Below are positions 1 through 8,623 of a stretch of DNA of 64,000 bases, piece by piece. A program made the translations under genes and the position numbers. Positions within the stretch are counted from its first letter, which is position 1, and each line of letters opens with the position of its first letter. Source of the stretch: an uncultured Lachnospiraceae bacterium (GTDB lineage: Bacteria; Bacillota; Clostridia; Lachnospirales; Lachnospiraceae). The stretch is from the NCBI GenBank assembly GCA_902786365.1, contig CADACD010000001.1, positions 63,893-127,892 of the forward strand, written 5' to 3'. Under the pieces are notes generated by a model. The model was given only the letters and a program-made list of their open reading frames with translations, searched no databases and had not been told where the DNA came from.

Positions 1-203
1 TACATTTGCATAAGAACTTCTGCTCTTTTTCTGCCTGTTGTGCTAAAATATGAAGTTTCCTCATACATATATTCAGTACATACCGGTTCATATCCGATAT
101 CTCTTATTAACTTCAGTAATCCATTTATCTTTTCTTCATTTAATTTCTGCTGTCCATTGGAACAAACCGTAATTCCTATCTTACTTCCTTTCTCTATCAA
201 CAT
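1..203 (-). CDS. S66-type LD-carboxypeptidase (MccF-like), N-terminal part only
   Basis: The first 67 codons of a gene whose 3' end lies beyond the left edge. It begins with ATG at 203-201 after an AAAGGA-like ribosome binding site. The visible part has a short beta strand with a Lys-Ile-Gly-Ile pattern, a Ser-Asn-Gly turn, and later the phrase TTGRKRAEVLMQM. In S66 serine peptidases (LD-carboxypeptidase, microcin C immunity protein MccF) this is where a 'GRKRAxxLM' helix follows the first strand. Such enzymes cleave the LD bond of murein tetrapeptides or detoxify peptide-nucleotides. The catalytic Ser, Glu and His lie outside the window, so activity cannot be judged. It lies 72 bases downstream of cheW in the same direction. 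Confidence 0.6.
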   Translation of the reverse strand, partial: MLIEKGSKIGITVCSNGQQKLNEEKINGLLKLIRDIGYEPVCTEYMYEETSYFSTTGRKRAEVLMQM

Positions 204-275
204 TTTCTATTTTCCTTTTCTCTATCAATATTTTTCTTCTTTCTCCGGCACATCTCTTTGTTTTGCTTTTCTTTT

Positions 276-791
276 TCAATCTTCATCAGATATATCAATA
301 CCAATAACATTAATAATATTCAATATCGATATTAACACATCACTATTTTTTACTCTTCCTACGCCAACTATATATTTTGAATATTGATCATTTTCATCTA
401 CCGCAATTCTGTCAATATCATCATCTGTTAAACTTACTACTTCCCTGACTCCATCAACGATGATACCGATAGGTGCCTGTGGCTGCATCTTTACAATCAC
501 AATTCTTGTTTTTTTGTCATATGGTGCTTCATCAACTTCAAATCTTTTTCTCAAACTCATGACAGGAATAATCTCTCCACGAAGGTTAATCATCCCTTTA
601 ATATAGATAAGTGATTTCGGTACCCTCGTAATTTTCTGCATTTTTACAATACTTTCAACATAGTTAATATCAATACCATACTGTTCCTCACCAATATTTA
701 ATGCCACATATTGCCGCTTCTCTTTTTCAAAGTTTTGTTTGTTTTCCATACTATTTTTTTCTATATTATTCATCGCTTCATTATTATTCAT
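276..791 (-). CDS. cheW: Chemotaxis coupling protein CheW
   Basis: A 171-residue single CheW domain (about residues 28-165) after a polar Asn/Glu/Lys-rich leader of about 25 residues. CheW is the cytoplasmic adaptor that links methyl-accepting chemoreceptors to the kinase CheA in signalling arrays. Visible family hallmarks are the YVALNIGEEQYGIDI opening, VPKSLIYIKGMINLRGEIIPV in the first sub-barrel, and the VDGVREVV segment in the second. It follows cheA by 79 bases and is probably its last cotranscribed partner. The ribosome binding site ahead of the ATG is weak, so a start a few codons later is possible. Together with cheA and cheB it implies a motile or twitching cell; no flagellar genes are in this window. 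Confidence 0.95.
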   Translation of the reverse strand: MNNNEAMNNIEKNSMENKQNFEKEKRQYVALNIGEEQYGIDINYVESIVKMQKITRVPKSLIYIKGMINLRGEIIPVMSLRKRFEVDEAPYDKKTRIVIVKMQPQAPIGIIVDGVREVVSLTDDDIDRIAVDENDQYSKYIVGVGRVKNSDVLISILNIINVIGIDISDED

Positions 792-870
792 ATTCTTACT
801 GCTCTCTGCATTTCTATTATTATTGTTATCAATATTGCCATTTTAAATATTATTATTGATTTACATAAAA

Positions 871-3135
871 TCACATCAAAGTATTGATATCAAGAATAAG
901 TGCAACTTCTCCATCACCTAAAATGGTAGCACCACCTATAATTCTGCTGATATTACTCATATATTTTCCTAATGATTTTATTACTATTTCCTGCTGTCCT
1001 ATCAGATTGTCCACAACAAACCCTGCAAACCGGTCCCCCTTCCTAGCAATGATCACCGTAATATTCTCATCATCTGTTTCTCTCTCAATATCAAGTATCT
1101 TCGAAAGTCTTATCAATGGAATAACTTTGTCTCTTATATTTACAATTTCTTTATCCTGCATATGTTTTATATCTTTTTTTTGAATACTCTCTATTGTCTG
1201 TATATTGGCAAGAGAAATCGCATATTTTTCATTACCTATGTCAACCATAAGTGCTTGTATAATTGCAAGCGTTAATGGAAGTTTTATGACAAATGTACTT
1301 CCTTCTCCAAGCTTTGTCCGTACCTCTATCTCACCACCGAGAGATTCTATCTTTGTTTTTACAACATCAAGTCCTACTCCTCTTCCCGATATGTCTGATA
1401 CCTCTTTTGCAGTTGAAAAACTTGGCGTAAAAAGCAAATCTATCGCTTCCTTATCTGACATAATATCTGCTTCTTCCTTTGTTATTTTTCCATTTTCTAC
1501 CGCTTTATTTTTTACTGCTTCTATATCAATTCCATTGCCATCATCACTGACCTCAATCACAACACTGTTGCCATCCTGATATGCATCAAGTCTTATCGTT
1601 CCTGTCTTTGGCTTTCCTCTTTTTGCTCTTATCTTTGGTGTCTCAAGACCATGGTCTGCCGAATTTCTGAGAAGATGCATAATTGGATCTCCAATTTCAT
1701 CAATTACTGTTCTGTCAAGTTCTGTATCTTCCCCGGTTATATAAAGTTCCATATCCTTTCCCAATTTTTTTGTCAAATCTCTTATCATTCTTGGAAATTT
1801 CTGTGTCACTGTCTCAATTGGCATCATTCTGGCATTCATAACTGATTCCCTGATACCTGCTGTCACTCTCTCTAAATACTCAACCTGCTCATTAAATGTA
1901 TTCAGATCTGTCACCATACTTTTTGTTTTCTGAGAGGCAAGCCCATTCTTAACTATGATCAACTCACTCACAAGATTCATCAGTACATCCAGCTTCTCTA
2001 TATCAACACGAACTGATCTTCCGGCGATATGCTTTTTAGAATTATTCCTACCTTCCCTTTTATCGCTTGTATGGTCATCTCTACTTTTATCTTCGTGCCC
2101 TTTTTCATTGCAACTTTTATCTTTTTGACTTATTCCTTCTTTACTTTTTTCATTTAATCTTCCACTCTTATTGTAACTCTCTTTTCCATTATGATTCTTA
2201 TCTTTCGTATCCTCGATTTGTCCCCCAATATTTTCACTGTTATCTTTCTCTCCCTCTGTACGATTCAAATCATTCAATTCCTCTTGTGCAATATTTAGAT
2301 TTATCTCAGGAATTGTCCCAATTTTCTCGCCAACTACCTTTTTGATTTCTGATACCTTTTTAATCGCTTTTTTAATTTTTTCAAAAGGTTCCTTTGATAT
2401 AACCATTATACTGAAATCCAGATCAAATTTTTCATCTTCAATATCCTGAGAGGAAGGATTTGTTTTTATAATTTTACCAAGTGAAGAGACTTTTTTAAAT
2501 ACAAGAAATGATCTTGCTGATTTTAACAGACATGTCTCCTCTATCGATATGGTAAATGCATATACATTCAAACCGCTCTCAATTGCTTCCTCTATCATTT
2601 GTCTTTCATCATCGGAATATACAAATTGTTTATATATTTCTTCACTTGATGATATGTTTTTCTCTGACAGATTTGTCATTTTTTTTTCAGCCATCTGATT
2701 TTCAGCTTTTTTTTCATTTATCTGACTCCCGGCTTTTGTCTGAATTTTATTATTTCCATTTAATATTTCATCGAGTTTGTCTAATATTTCCCGGTTTTCA
2801 TTTTCACCTTCAGCTCCCGTCTCTGAAATAATTTCAAGATAATTTTCAAGTGCATCAAGACATTGAAACAGAATATCCACAAGAGCTGGTTCGACCTTCA
2901 TATTTCCGATCCTGATTTCCGAAAATACATTTTCCATCTGATGTGTCAGCTTCTGCATTCTTTTGTATTCCATAGTACCTGCCATTCCCTTAAGAGAATG
3001 TGCTGCCCTAAATATCTCATTGATTGTATCTGAATTTTCAGGCTCTTTTTCAATAATCAATATCTGTTCATTCAAATTCTGCAAATGCTCTTTTGTCTCA
3101 TCAATAAAAATATCCAAATACTGGCTAACATCCAT
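871..3135 (-). CDS. cheA: Chemotaxis histidine kinase CheA
   Basis: A 754-residue cytoplasmic histidine kinase that autophosphorylates in response to chemoreceptors and passes phosphate to CheY and CheB. Domains in order: HPt (P1) with the phospho-accepting His46 in AAHSLKGMAG; a P2-like regulator-docking region (about 160-275); a long charged Lys/Glu/Asp/Ser linker (about 285-370); the dimerisation helix pair; the HATPase domain with LLRNSADHGLE (N box), DDGNGID (G1) and GRGVGLDVVK (G2); and a C-terminal CheW-like domain. Length is slightly above the usual 650-700 because of the linker. It starts 6 bases after cheB stops, with a GGGGTG ribosome binding site, so the two are cotranscribed and probably translationally coupled. 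Confidence 0.97.
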   Translation of the reverse strand: MDVSQYLDIFIDETKEHLQNLNEQILIIEKEPENSDTINEIFRAAHSLKGMAGTMEYKRMQKLTHQMENVFSEIRIGNMKVEPALVDILFQCLDALENYLEIISETGAEGENENREILDKLDEILNGNNKIQTKAGSQINEKKAENQMAEKKMTNLSEKNISSSEEIYKQFVYSDDERQMIEEAIESGLNVYAFTISIEETCLLKSARSFLVFKKVSSLGKIIKTNPSSQDIEDEKFDLDFSIMVISKEPFEKIKKAIKKVSEIKKVVGEKIGTIPEINLNIAQEELNDLNRTEGEKDNSENIGGQIEDTKDKNHNGKESYNKSGRLNEKSKEGISQKDKSCNEKGHEDKSRDDHTSDKREGRNNSKKHIAGRSVRVDIEKLDVLMNLVSELIIVKNGLASQKTKSMVTDLNTFNEQVEYLERVTAGIRESVMNARMMPIETVTQKFPRMIRDLTKKLGKDMELYITGEDTELDRTVIDEIGDPIMHLLRNSADHGLETPKIRAKRGKPKTGTIRLDAYQDGNSVVIEVSDDGNGIDIEAVKNKAVENGKITKEEADIMSDKEAIDLLFTPSFSTAKEVSDISGRGVGLDVVKTKIESLGGEIEVRTKLGEGSTFVIKLPLTLAIIQALMVDIGNEKYAISLANIQTIESIQKKDIKHMQDKEIVNIRDKVIPLIRLSKILDIERETDDENITVIIARKGDRFAGFVVDNLIGQQEIVIKSLGKYMSNISRIIGGATILGDGEVALILDINTLM

Positions 3136-3141
3136 GTTTTC

Positions 3142-4218
3142 TCACCCCACTCTCTTTATTATTTCTTCTGCCATATCATGAAGCCCGGTAATACTGTCTG
3201 CCATTCCTGCTTTTATAATGGCTCTTGGCATACCATATACAACACACGTTGACATTTCCTGTGCAATTACATAAATATCCTTAAATTCTGATAAATATTC
3301 TATTCCTAATTTTCCATCCGAACCCATCCCGGTTAATACTACGCAAGTAATATCATCATAAGACGTCTTTGCTATTGATTTGAACATGACATCTGCACAT
3401 GGATTCAAACCACCTACCGCCCCTTCATCCTTTATACTAAATACATTCCTTCCTAATGTATCTAAAGTAATTCTAAGTTGTCTGCTTCCCGGTGCTATAT
3501 AAACATATCCTTTTTTCAGTTCCTCCCCCTCTTCTGCTTCTTTTACATTAATCTCGCTAAGTTCATCAAGTCTTTCCGCTAATGACTTTGTAAAACCTGC
3601 CGGCATATGCTGTACCAGAACCACCGGTGCCTCTATATCCTTTGGCAGTTTTGGAATAATATCCTTCAAAGTTTTTGGACCTCCCGTAGAACATGCAATA
3701 GCAATCAATTTTCGAGAATTACTTTTATATTTTGATTCCTTAGCATTATGTAATATTGTTTTTTCATTATTTAAACTTTTCTTTCGCTTTCCTGTATAAT
3801 TTACCACCCCATCAATTGCATTAATAAGCCTTTTCTCAAAATCAGATGCTCCATCTCCCTCCTGTCCTGTCGGTTTAAGTACAAAATCTACAGCTCCTGC
3901 CTCTAATGCAAGAATCGTTTCTTTTGCCCCCTCCTCAACAAGAACACTGACCATGATAACTTTACATTTTATCCTATTTCTTTCAATATTATTAAGAACT
4001 TCTAATCCATTCATCTTTGGCATATTAACATCCAGAAGAACAATGTCGTATTTATTTGTATCATCAAGCATTAAATTAAGTGCCTCAATGCCATCCTTAG
4101 CCGTATCAATTATTCCCAATCTTTCATCCCTGTTTATAATATCTGATATAACCCTTCTCATAAAAGATGAATCATCAATTATTAAAACATTATATTTTTT
4201 ATCCGTCACGAACTTCAT
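3142..4218 (-). CDS. cheB: Chemotaxis protein-glutamate methylesterase CheB
   Basis: A 358-residue two-domain adaptation enzyme. The N-terminal receiver domain has the acidic pair Asp15-Asp16 and the phospho-acceptor Asp63 in VLLDVNMPKMNGLE. The C-terminal methylesterase domain has the Ser nucleophile in ACSTGGPKTL, the His in LVQHMPAGFT and the Asp loop in TGMGSDGKLG, so the catalytic triad appears complete. It demethylates (and deamidates) glutamyl residues of chemoreceptors when phosphorylated by CheA, resetting receptor sensitivity. It is the first gene of the cheB-cheA-cheW group; the 293 bases upstream hold the codY terminator and presumably the promoter of this operon. No CheR lies in the window. 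Confidence 0.96.
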   Translation of the reverse strand: MKFVTDKKYNVLIIDDSSFMRRVISDIINRDERLGIIDTAKDGIEALNLMLDDTNKYDIVLLDVNMPKMNGLEVLNNIERNRIKCKVIMVSVLVEEGAKETILALEAGAVDFVLKPTGQEGDGASDFEKRLINAIDGVVNYTGKRKKSLNNEKTILHNAKESKYKSNSRKLIAIACSTGGPKTLKDIIPKLPKDIEAPVVLVQHMPAGFTKSLAERLDELSEINVKEAEEGEELKKGYVYIAPGSRQLRITLDTLGRNVFSIKDEGAVGGLNPCADVMFKSIAKTSYDDITCVVLTGMGSDGKLGIEYLSEFKDIYVIAQEMSTCVVYGMPRAIIKAGMADSITGLHDMAEEIIKRVG

Positions 4219-4344
4219 TTCCTTTCAATTAAATTACAATCCAATTATTATCAAAATAACTGCTCTACCCCAGACAGGTTACGACCACATCAAAATATTA
4301 TTCTTTACTGATTATTAAAAATGACTGACTACTTTTTATATTAT

Positions 4345-4396
4345 AAAAATCCCTGAAACAAATCCGGCTGCTGCCACATCTGCTTTAGGGATTTTT
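4345..4396 (-). terminator. Long stem-loop between codY and cheB, likely terminator
   Basis: A nearly continuous stem of about 23 base pairs: arms AAAAATCCCT and AGGGATTTTT enclose a second arm pair (CAGATGTGGC with GCCGGATTTG) around an AGCA tetraloop. It lies 116 bases past the codY stop and 127 bases before the cheB start. The T-run is part of the stem, as in many A+T-rich bacteria. It probably ends the topA-codY transcript. The rest of 4219-4511 is A+T-rich with no gene that I can see. Confidence 0.65.
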
Positions 4397-4511
4397 AAAT
4401 TTCCGAACAGAATACTAAGCCTGCCTTTCAACCTGATTCTATTCTACTAATATTATTGTTTTTATGCAATAAAAAATTTTAATATTATTGTAACTGTCTT
4501 AAATAGTACCT

Positions 4512-5270
4512 TTAACACAATTCACTATATACACCTTCATTTAATACCTTTATGTAAGTTCCTTTCATTCCATTAGAATGTGTATAAATAATTCCTGCAC
4601 TCTCAAATTTTCTAAGAGCATTAACAATTACTGACCTTGTTATATCCGATTCCTCTGCAATGCGGCTTGCCACCACAACTCCTTCATTGCCTTCTAGTTT
4701 TTCTAATATTACTTTAACTGCCTGTCTCTCAGAAAAAGACATAGAGCTGATTGCTCCATCAATTATCTCTTTATTTCTTCTGTCCCTGTCATTCTCTTCA
4801 CTTATAGAACGTACCATTTCAAGTCCTACAACTGTATTTCCATACTCACAAAGTATAATATCATCAATGTCATATGGCATGTCATCTCTGTAAATGAATA
4901 AAGTTCCAAGCCGGTTTCCTGCTATATCAATAGGAGTTATAATCGCCTGACGTTTTTTGTTTTTCTCACAGTCAAATCCAAGTGTAAGAAGATTCACATT
5001 TTCTTTGGTTGACAATATTTCCAAAAGACGTTCATTCAAAGATTTATCAACATATTCTCCCACTTTACTGCCAACATACTCTTCAATCGGAACAATCTCT
5101 TTACTTATCCCTATTCCTAAAATTTTGCCAGACTTGCTTATCACCAGCACATTTGACACAAGCACATCACTTATCACTTTACAAATATCACTAAACACAA
5201 ATATTCCAGATTCATTGTTGTGAAGTAATTTATTAATTTTTCTTGTCTTATCTAACAATTGAATACTCAT
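4512..5270 (-). CDS. codY: Global transcriptional repressor CodY
   Basis: A 252-residue CodY. The N-terminal GAF domain (about 1-155) senses branched-chain amino acids, and the C-terminal winged helix-turn-helix (about 185-250) contains the characteristic SRIAEESDITRSVIVNALRK recognition region followed by ESAGIIYTHSNGMKGTYIKV. In Firmicutes CodY represses amino-acid synthesis, transport and often competence and motility genes during rich growth, with GTP as a second ligand in many species. Its ATG overlaps the topA stop by 4 bases (ATGA), so it is translationally coupled to topA. A typical CodY operator was not noticed nearby, but I did not scan systematically. Confidence 0.96.
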   Translation of the reverse strand: MSIQLLDKTRKINKLLHNNESGIFVFSDICKVISDVLVSNVLVISKSGKILGIGISKEIVPIEEYVGSKVGEYVDKSLNERLLEILSTKENVNLLTLGFDCEKNKKRQAIITPIDIAGNRLGTLFIYRDDMPYDIDDIILCEYGNTVVGLEMVRSISEENDRDRRNKEIIDGAISSMSFSERQAVKVILEKLEGNEGVVVASRIAEESDITRSVIVNALRKFESAGIIYTHSNGMKGTYIKVLNEGVYSELC

Positions 5271-7387
5271 TCTTCTGTCTTTCCTTCTGCCTTTTCTTCT
5301 ACTTCTGTCTTAGAGATTTCGATATTCATCGAATAACCGCAAGTTTCATTGGAACATACTGCTTTATTTCCTTTTTGTATCATATATTCATTACATTTTG
5401 GACATCTATGTTCTAATGGTTTCTGCCATGACATAAATTCACATTCCGGATTATTTTCACAACCAAAATACCTTCTGCCCTTTTTTGTCTTTTTAATGAC
5501 AAGTTCTCCGCCACATTTTGGACACTTAATACCCGTCTTCTCATAATATGGTTTTGTAAATCTGCATTCAGGAAATCCAGGACATGCAAGGAACTTTCCG
5601 TGTGGTCCATACTTAACTACCATATTTTTGCCACATTGTTCACAAATAACATCCGTAACTTCATCTTCTATCTGAATCTTTTCCAGTGTCTGATTTGCAT
5701 TTTTTACCGCTTCATCAAGATCAGGATAAAAGTTTCTGACAACTGTCTTCCATTGAACATCACCAGAACCGACACTATCTAACAATGATTCCAGATTAGC
5801 TGTAAAATTTGAATCTACAATAACAGGAAATGCTGTCTTCATTATCTCATTCACTATCTCACCCAGTTCTGTAACATAAAGATTTTTGTTCTCTTTTGTG
5901 ATATATCTTCTGGCTATGATAGTGGATATAGTAGGTGCATACGTACTGGGTCTTCCAATTCCAAGTTCCTCTAATGCCTTTACAAGTGATGCTTCTGTAT
6001 AATGCGGCTGTGGCTGTGTAAAATGTTGCTTTGGTTCGATGCTTTCATATTGCAGCTTTGTATCTGTATCAATATTCTTTACAAGAACATTATTTTTCTT
6101 TATATCCTTCTCCTCGTCAGTCACCGCATAAACAGATATAAATCCATCAAAATCAAGCTTTGACGCCGAACTGGTAAATATATAATCATTTGCCTGTATC
6201 TTAATTGATGTTGTTTCATATCTTGCACTATCCATACGGCTTGCTGCAAATCTTTTCCATATCAGTTGATACAACCTGTACTGATCTCGTGACAAATCAT
6301 CCTTAATCTTTGCAGGTGTGAACTCGATATTGGTTGGTCGTATTGCTTCATGTGCATCTTGGATTTTCCCCTCATTCTTCTGCTTTGTATCTTCTTTTGA
6401 CAAATACTTTTCACCATAATTTTTAAGAATATACTCTTTTGCCATTGTGTCAGCTTCATCTGATATACGTGTTGAATCTGTTCTTAAATAAGAGATTAAA
6501 CCCACCGTTCCATTATCTTTTATGTCAACACCTTCATACAACTGTTGCGCAATCCTCATCGTCTTCTGTGTTGAAAAATTAAGTTGTTTAGAGGCTTCCT
6601 GCTGTAAAGTGCTTGTTGTAAATGGTAATGGTGCTTTCTTTACTCTCTCTCCCTTTTTGATTGATTTAACCAAATATTCGACATCTTTCAATTCAGCTAG
6701 CACATTGTCCATTTCTTCTTTGCTTTTTATCTCTATCTTTTCATCTTTATAGGAAGATAATTTTGCAGTAATTGGCTTCTTATTTCCTTCCGGAATCAAG
6801 TCTACTTCAAGAGTCCAATATTCTTCCGGAACAAATGCATTAATTTCTTCTTCTCTGTCACAGATAATTCTAAGTGCCACCGACTGTACCCTTCCGGCAC
6901 TAAGCCCTCTTTTCACCTTCTGCCACAGAACAGGACTGATAGAATATCCTACCATACGGTCAAGAATACGCCTTGTCTGCTGTGCATCAACAAGATTCAT
7001 GTCTATATCTCTTGGCGATTTCAAAGCTGCCTTTACCGCACTCTTTGTTATCTCATTAAATGTTATTCTTGACATCTTTTTCTCATCTAATTTGAGTGCT
7101 GCCGCTAAATGCCATGAAATGGCTTCTCCCTCACGGTCCGGATCAGTTGCAAGAAACACTTTATCTGCCTTCTTTGCTTCTTTTCTAAGCTCAGCAACCT
7201 TTTCTCCCTTCCCTCTTATTGTAATATATTTTGGCTCATAATCATTTTCAACATCAACACCCATTGTGCTTTTAGGCAAATCTCTGATATGGCCATTTGA
7301 AGCTACTACAGTGTAATTTGCTCCTAAAAATTTTTTAATCGTTTTTACTTTAGCAGGTGATTCGACTATCACTAAATACTTCGACAT
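5267..7387 (-). CDS. topA: DNA topoisomerase I (type IA)
   Basis: A 706-residue type IA topoisomerase that relaxes negative supercoils by single-strand passage. The Toprim domain begins with VIVESPAKVKTIKKFL and carries DPDREGEAISWH (Mg2+ site). The active tyrosine is Tyr300 in LISYLRTDST. Three C-terminal four-cysteine zinc ribbons are visible (for example CEQCGKNM, CPKCGGEL, CPKCNEYM), the normal number for Firmicutes TopA. A strong AAGGGGA ribosome binding site precedes the ATG. It sits between dprA (75 bases upstream) and codY (4-base overlap), the order dprA-topA-codY being common in Clostridia. Confidence 0.97.
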   Translation of the reverse strand: MSKYLVIVESPAKVKTIKKFLGANYTVVASNGHIRDLPKSTMGVDVENDYEPKYITIRGKGEKVAELRKEAKKADKVFLATDPDREGEAISWHLAAALKLDEKKMSRITFNEITKSAVKAALKSPRDIDMNLVDAQQTRRILDRMVGYSISPVLWQKVKRGLSAGRVQSVALRIICDREEEINAFVPEEYWTLEVDLIPEGNKKPITAKLSSYKDEKIEIKSKEEMDNVLAELKDVEYLVKSIKKGERVKKAPLPFTTSTLQQEASKQLNFSTQKTMRIAQQLYEGVDIKDNGTVGLISYLRTDSTRISDEADTMAKEYILKNYGEKYLSKEDTKQKNEGKIQDAHEAIRPTNIEFTPAKIKDDLSRDQYRLYQLIWKRFAASRMDSARYETTSIKIQANDYIFTSSASKLDFDGFISVYAVTDEEKDIKKNNVLVKNIDTDTKLQYESIEPKQHFTQPQPHYTEASLVKALEELGIGRPSTYAPTISTIIARRYITKENKNLYVTELGEIVNEIMKTAFPVIVDSNFTANLESLLDSVGSGDVQWKTVVRNFYPDLDEAVKNANQTLEKIQIEDEVTDVICEQCGKNMVVKYGPHGKFLACPGFPECRFTKPYYEKTGIKCPKCGGELVIKKTKKGRRYFGCENNPECEFMSWQKPLEHRCPKCNEYMIQKGNKAVCSNETCGYSMNIEISKTEVEEKAEGKTEE

Positions 7388-7462
7388 TTTTGAGTCCCCT
7401 TTTCTAAAATACTACTTTAAAATTTCATTATTGTTTATAATCGTATCTATATCATCTTAATA

Positions 7463-8584
7463 TTAAGACTTTACATAATTATTTTTAGATGGTTCCATAA
7501 CAAGTCCCATCATCTGTAATCTCACTATATTCCGACAGACTCCCACTGCATCCATACCAGTCTCTTCAATAATCTGACTGATACTCTTTGGGAAATAATC
7601 TACACAACTATATAACAATTCTAAATCTTTTGCAAGTACATAATTTTTATTTTTATTTTTTATACAATTTTTTTTACCCTCAGACTCACTGTCAATTTCA
7701 AAATCCTCAAGTATAGTATTTAGTGAAGTAATCACTCCTGCCCCCTCTTTTATCAATCGGTTACAACCTGCACTCAAATCATCTGTTATCCTTCCTGGTA
7801 TAACATATATATCTTTTCCCTGTTCAAGCCCATGCTCAACTGTGATTAGTGAACCACTTTTTTCTCTTGCCTCAACAACAAGTATCTTGTCTGATAATCC
7901 GCTAATAATTCTGTTTCTCATGGGAAACTGCCATGACAGCGGACCTCTCTTCGGAGGATATTCTGATATCAGTGCCCCACTTTGCATAATTCTTTCATAT
8001 AACTCAATATTTTCTCTGGGATAACATATATCAACTCCATTTCCCAGCACTGCAAAAGTTATTCCGCCTGCATCTAATGCTCCCAAATGACTTTCCTTGT
8101 CTATCCCCCTTGCCATACCACTTATAATATTCACATGATTAACTGAAAGTTCAAAACTGATATCATGTGCCATCTTCTTCCCATAAGCTGTGCAGTTTCT
8201 TGCCCCTACTACTGCTACGCTCTGCCTTTTTGCATCATCTGAAATATTAACTACTTTTCCTCTTGTATACAGCCCATAAGGATAATTATGTATATTCTTC
8301 AATTTTTCAGGATAAAATTCACTTTCAAAACTAATAAAATGTATTCCCTTTTTATACATGTATTCCTGAAGTTTCTTTATCTCTTCAAGATTTCTTGAAT
8401 TGATAATTTTCTCAATAACTTTATTATCTGTTTTACTGTTTTTTCTAATACATTCTGCTAATACTTTACTATTTATTTTAAAAATTTCCTGTGGTGTGCC
8501 AAACATTTTAAGCAATTCTCTTATTGATGCACTGCCTATATCTTTGATATTACACAGCCATAACCAGTATAATTCATTATCCAG
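7463..8584 (-). CDS. dprA: DNA-processing protein DprA
   Basis: DprA binds incoming single-stranded DNA and loads RecA during transformation; it also persists in species not known to be competent. The Rossmann-like core shows VAVVGARNCTAYGKKMA, SGMARGIDKESHLGAL, a LGNGVDICYPREN segment and IPGRITDDLSAGCNRLI, with a C-terminal winged-helix-like tail. The conserved N-terminus (LYWLWLCNIKDIGSAS, continuing REL) is encoded in frame upstream of the first TTG at 8515, so the protein must begin earlier. The only plausible start is CTG at 8584-8582, preceded by GGGGGA with 7-8 bases spacing; an in-frame TAA lies two codons upstream. This gives 373 residues, the usual DprA length. A CTG start is unusual; a damaged start codon is the alternative. 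Confidence 0.9.
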   Translation of the reverse strand: MDNELYWLWLCNIKDIGSASIRELLKMFGTPQEIFKINSKVLAECIRKNSKTDNKVIEKIINSRNLEEIKKLQEYMYKKGIHFISFESEFYPEKLKNIHNYPYGLYTRGKVVNISDDAKRQSVAVVGARNCTAYGKKMAHDISFELSVNHVNIISGMARGIDKESHLGALDAGGITFAVLGNGVDICYPRENIELYERIMQSGALISEYPPKRGPLSWQFPMRNRIISGLSDKILVVEAREKSGSLITVEHGLEQGKDIYVIPGRITDDLSAGCNRLIKEGAGVITSLNTILEDFEIDSESEGKKNCIKNKNKNYVLAKDLELLYSCVDYFPKSISQIIEETGMDAVGVCRNIVRLQMMGLVMEPSKNNYVKS

Positions 8585-8623
8585 TTCTTATTCCCCCATT
8601 CAAATATGTATCTGACACACCTT

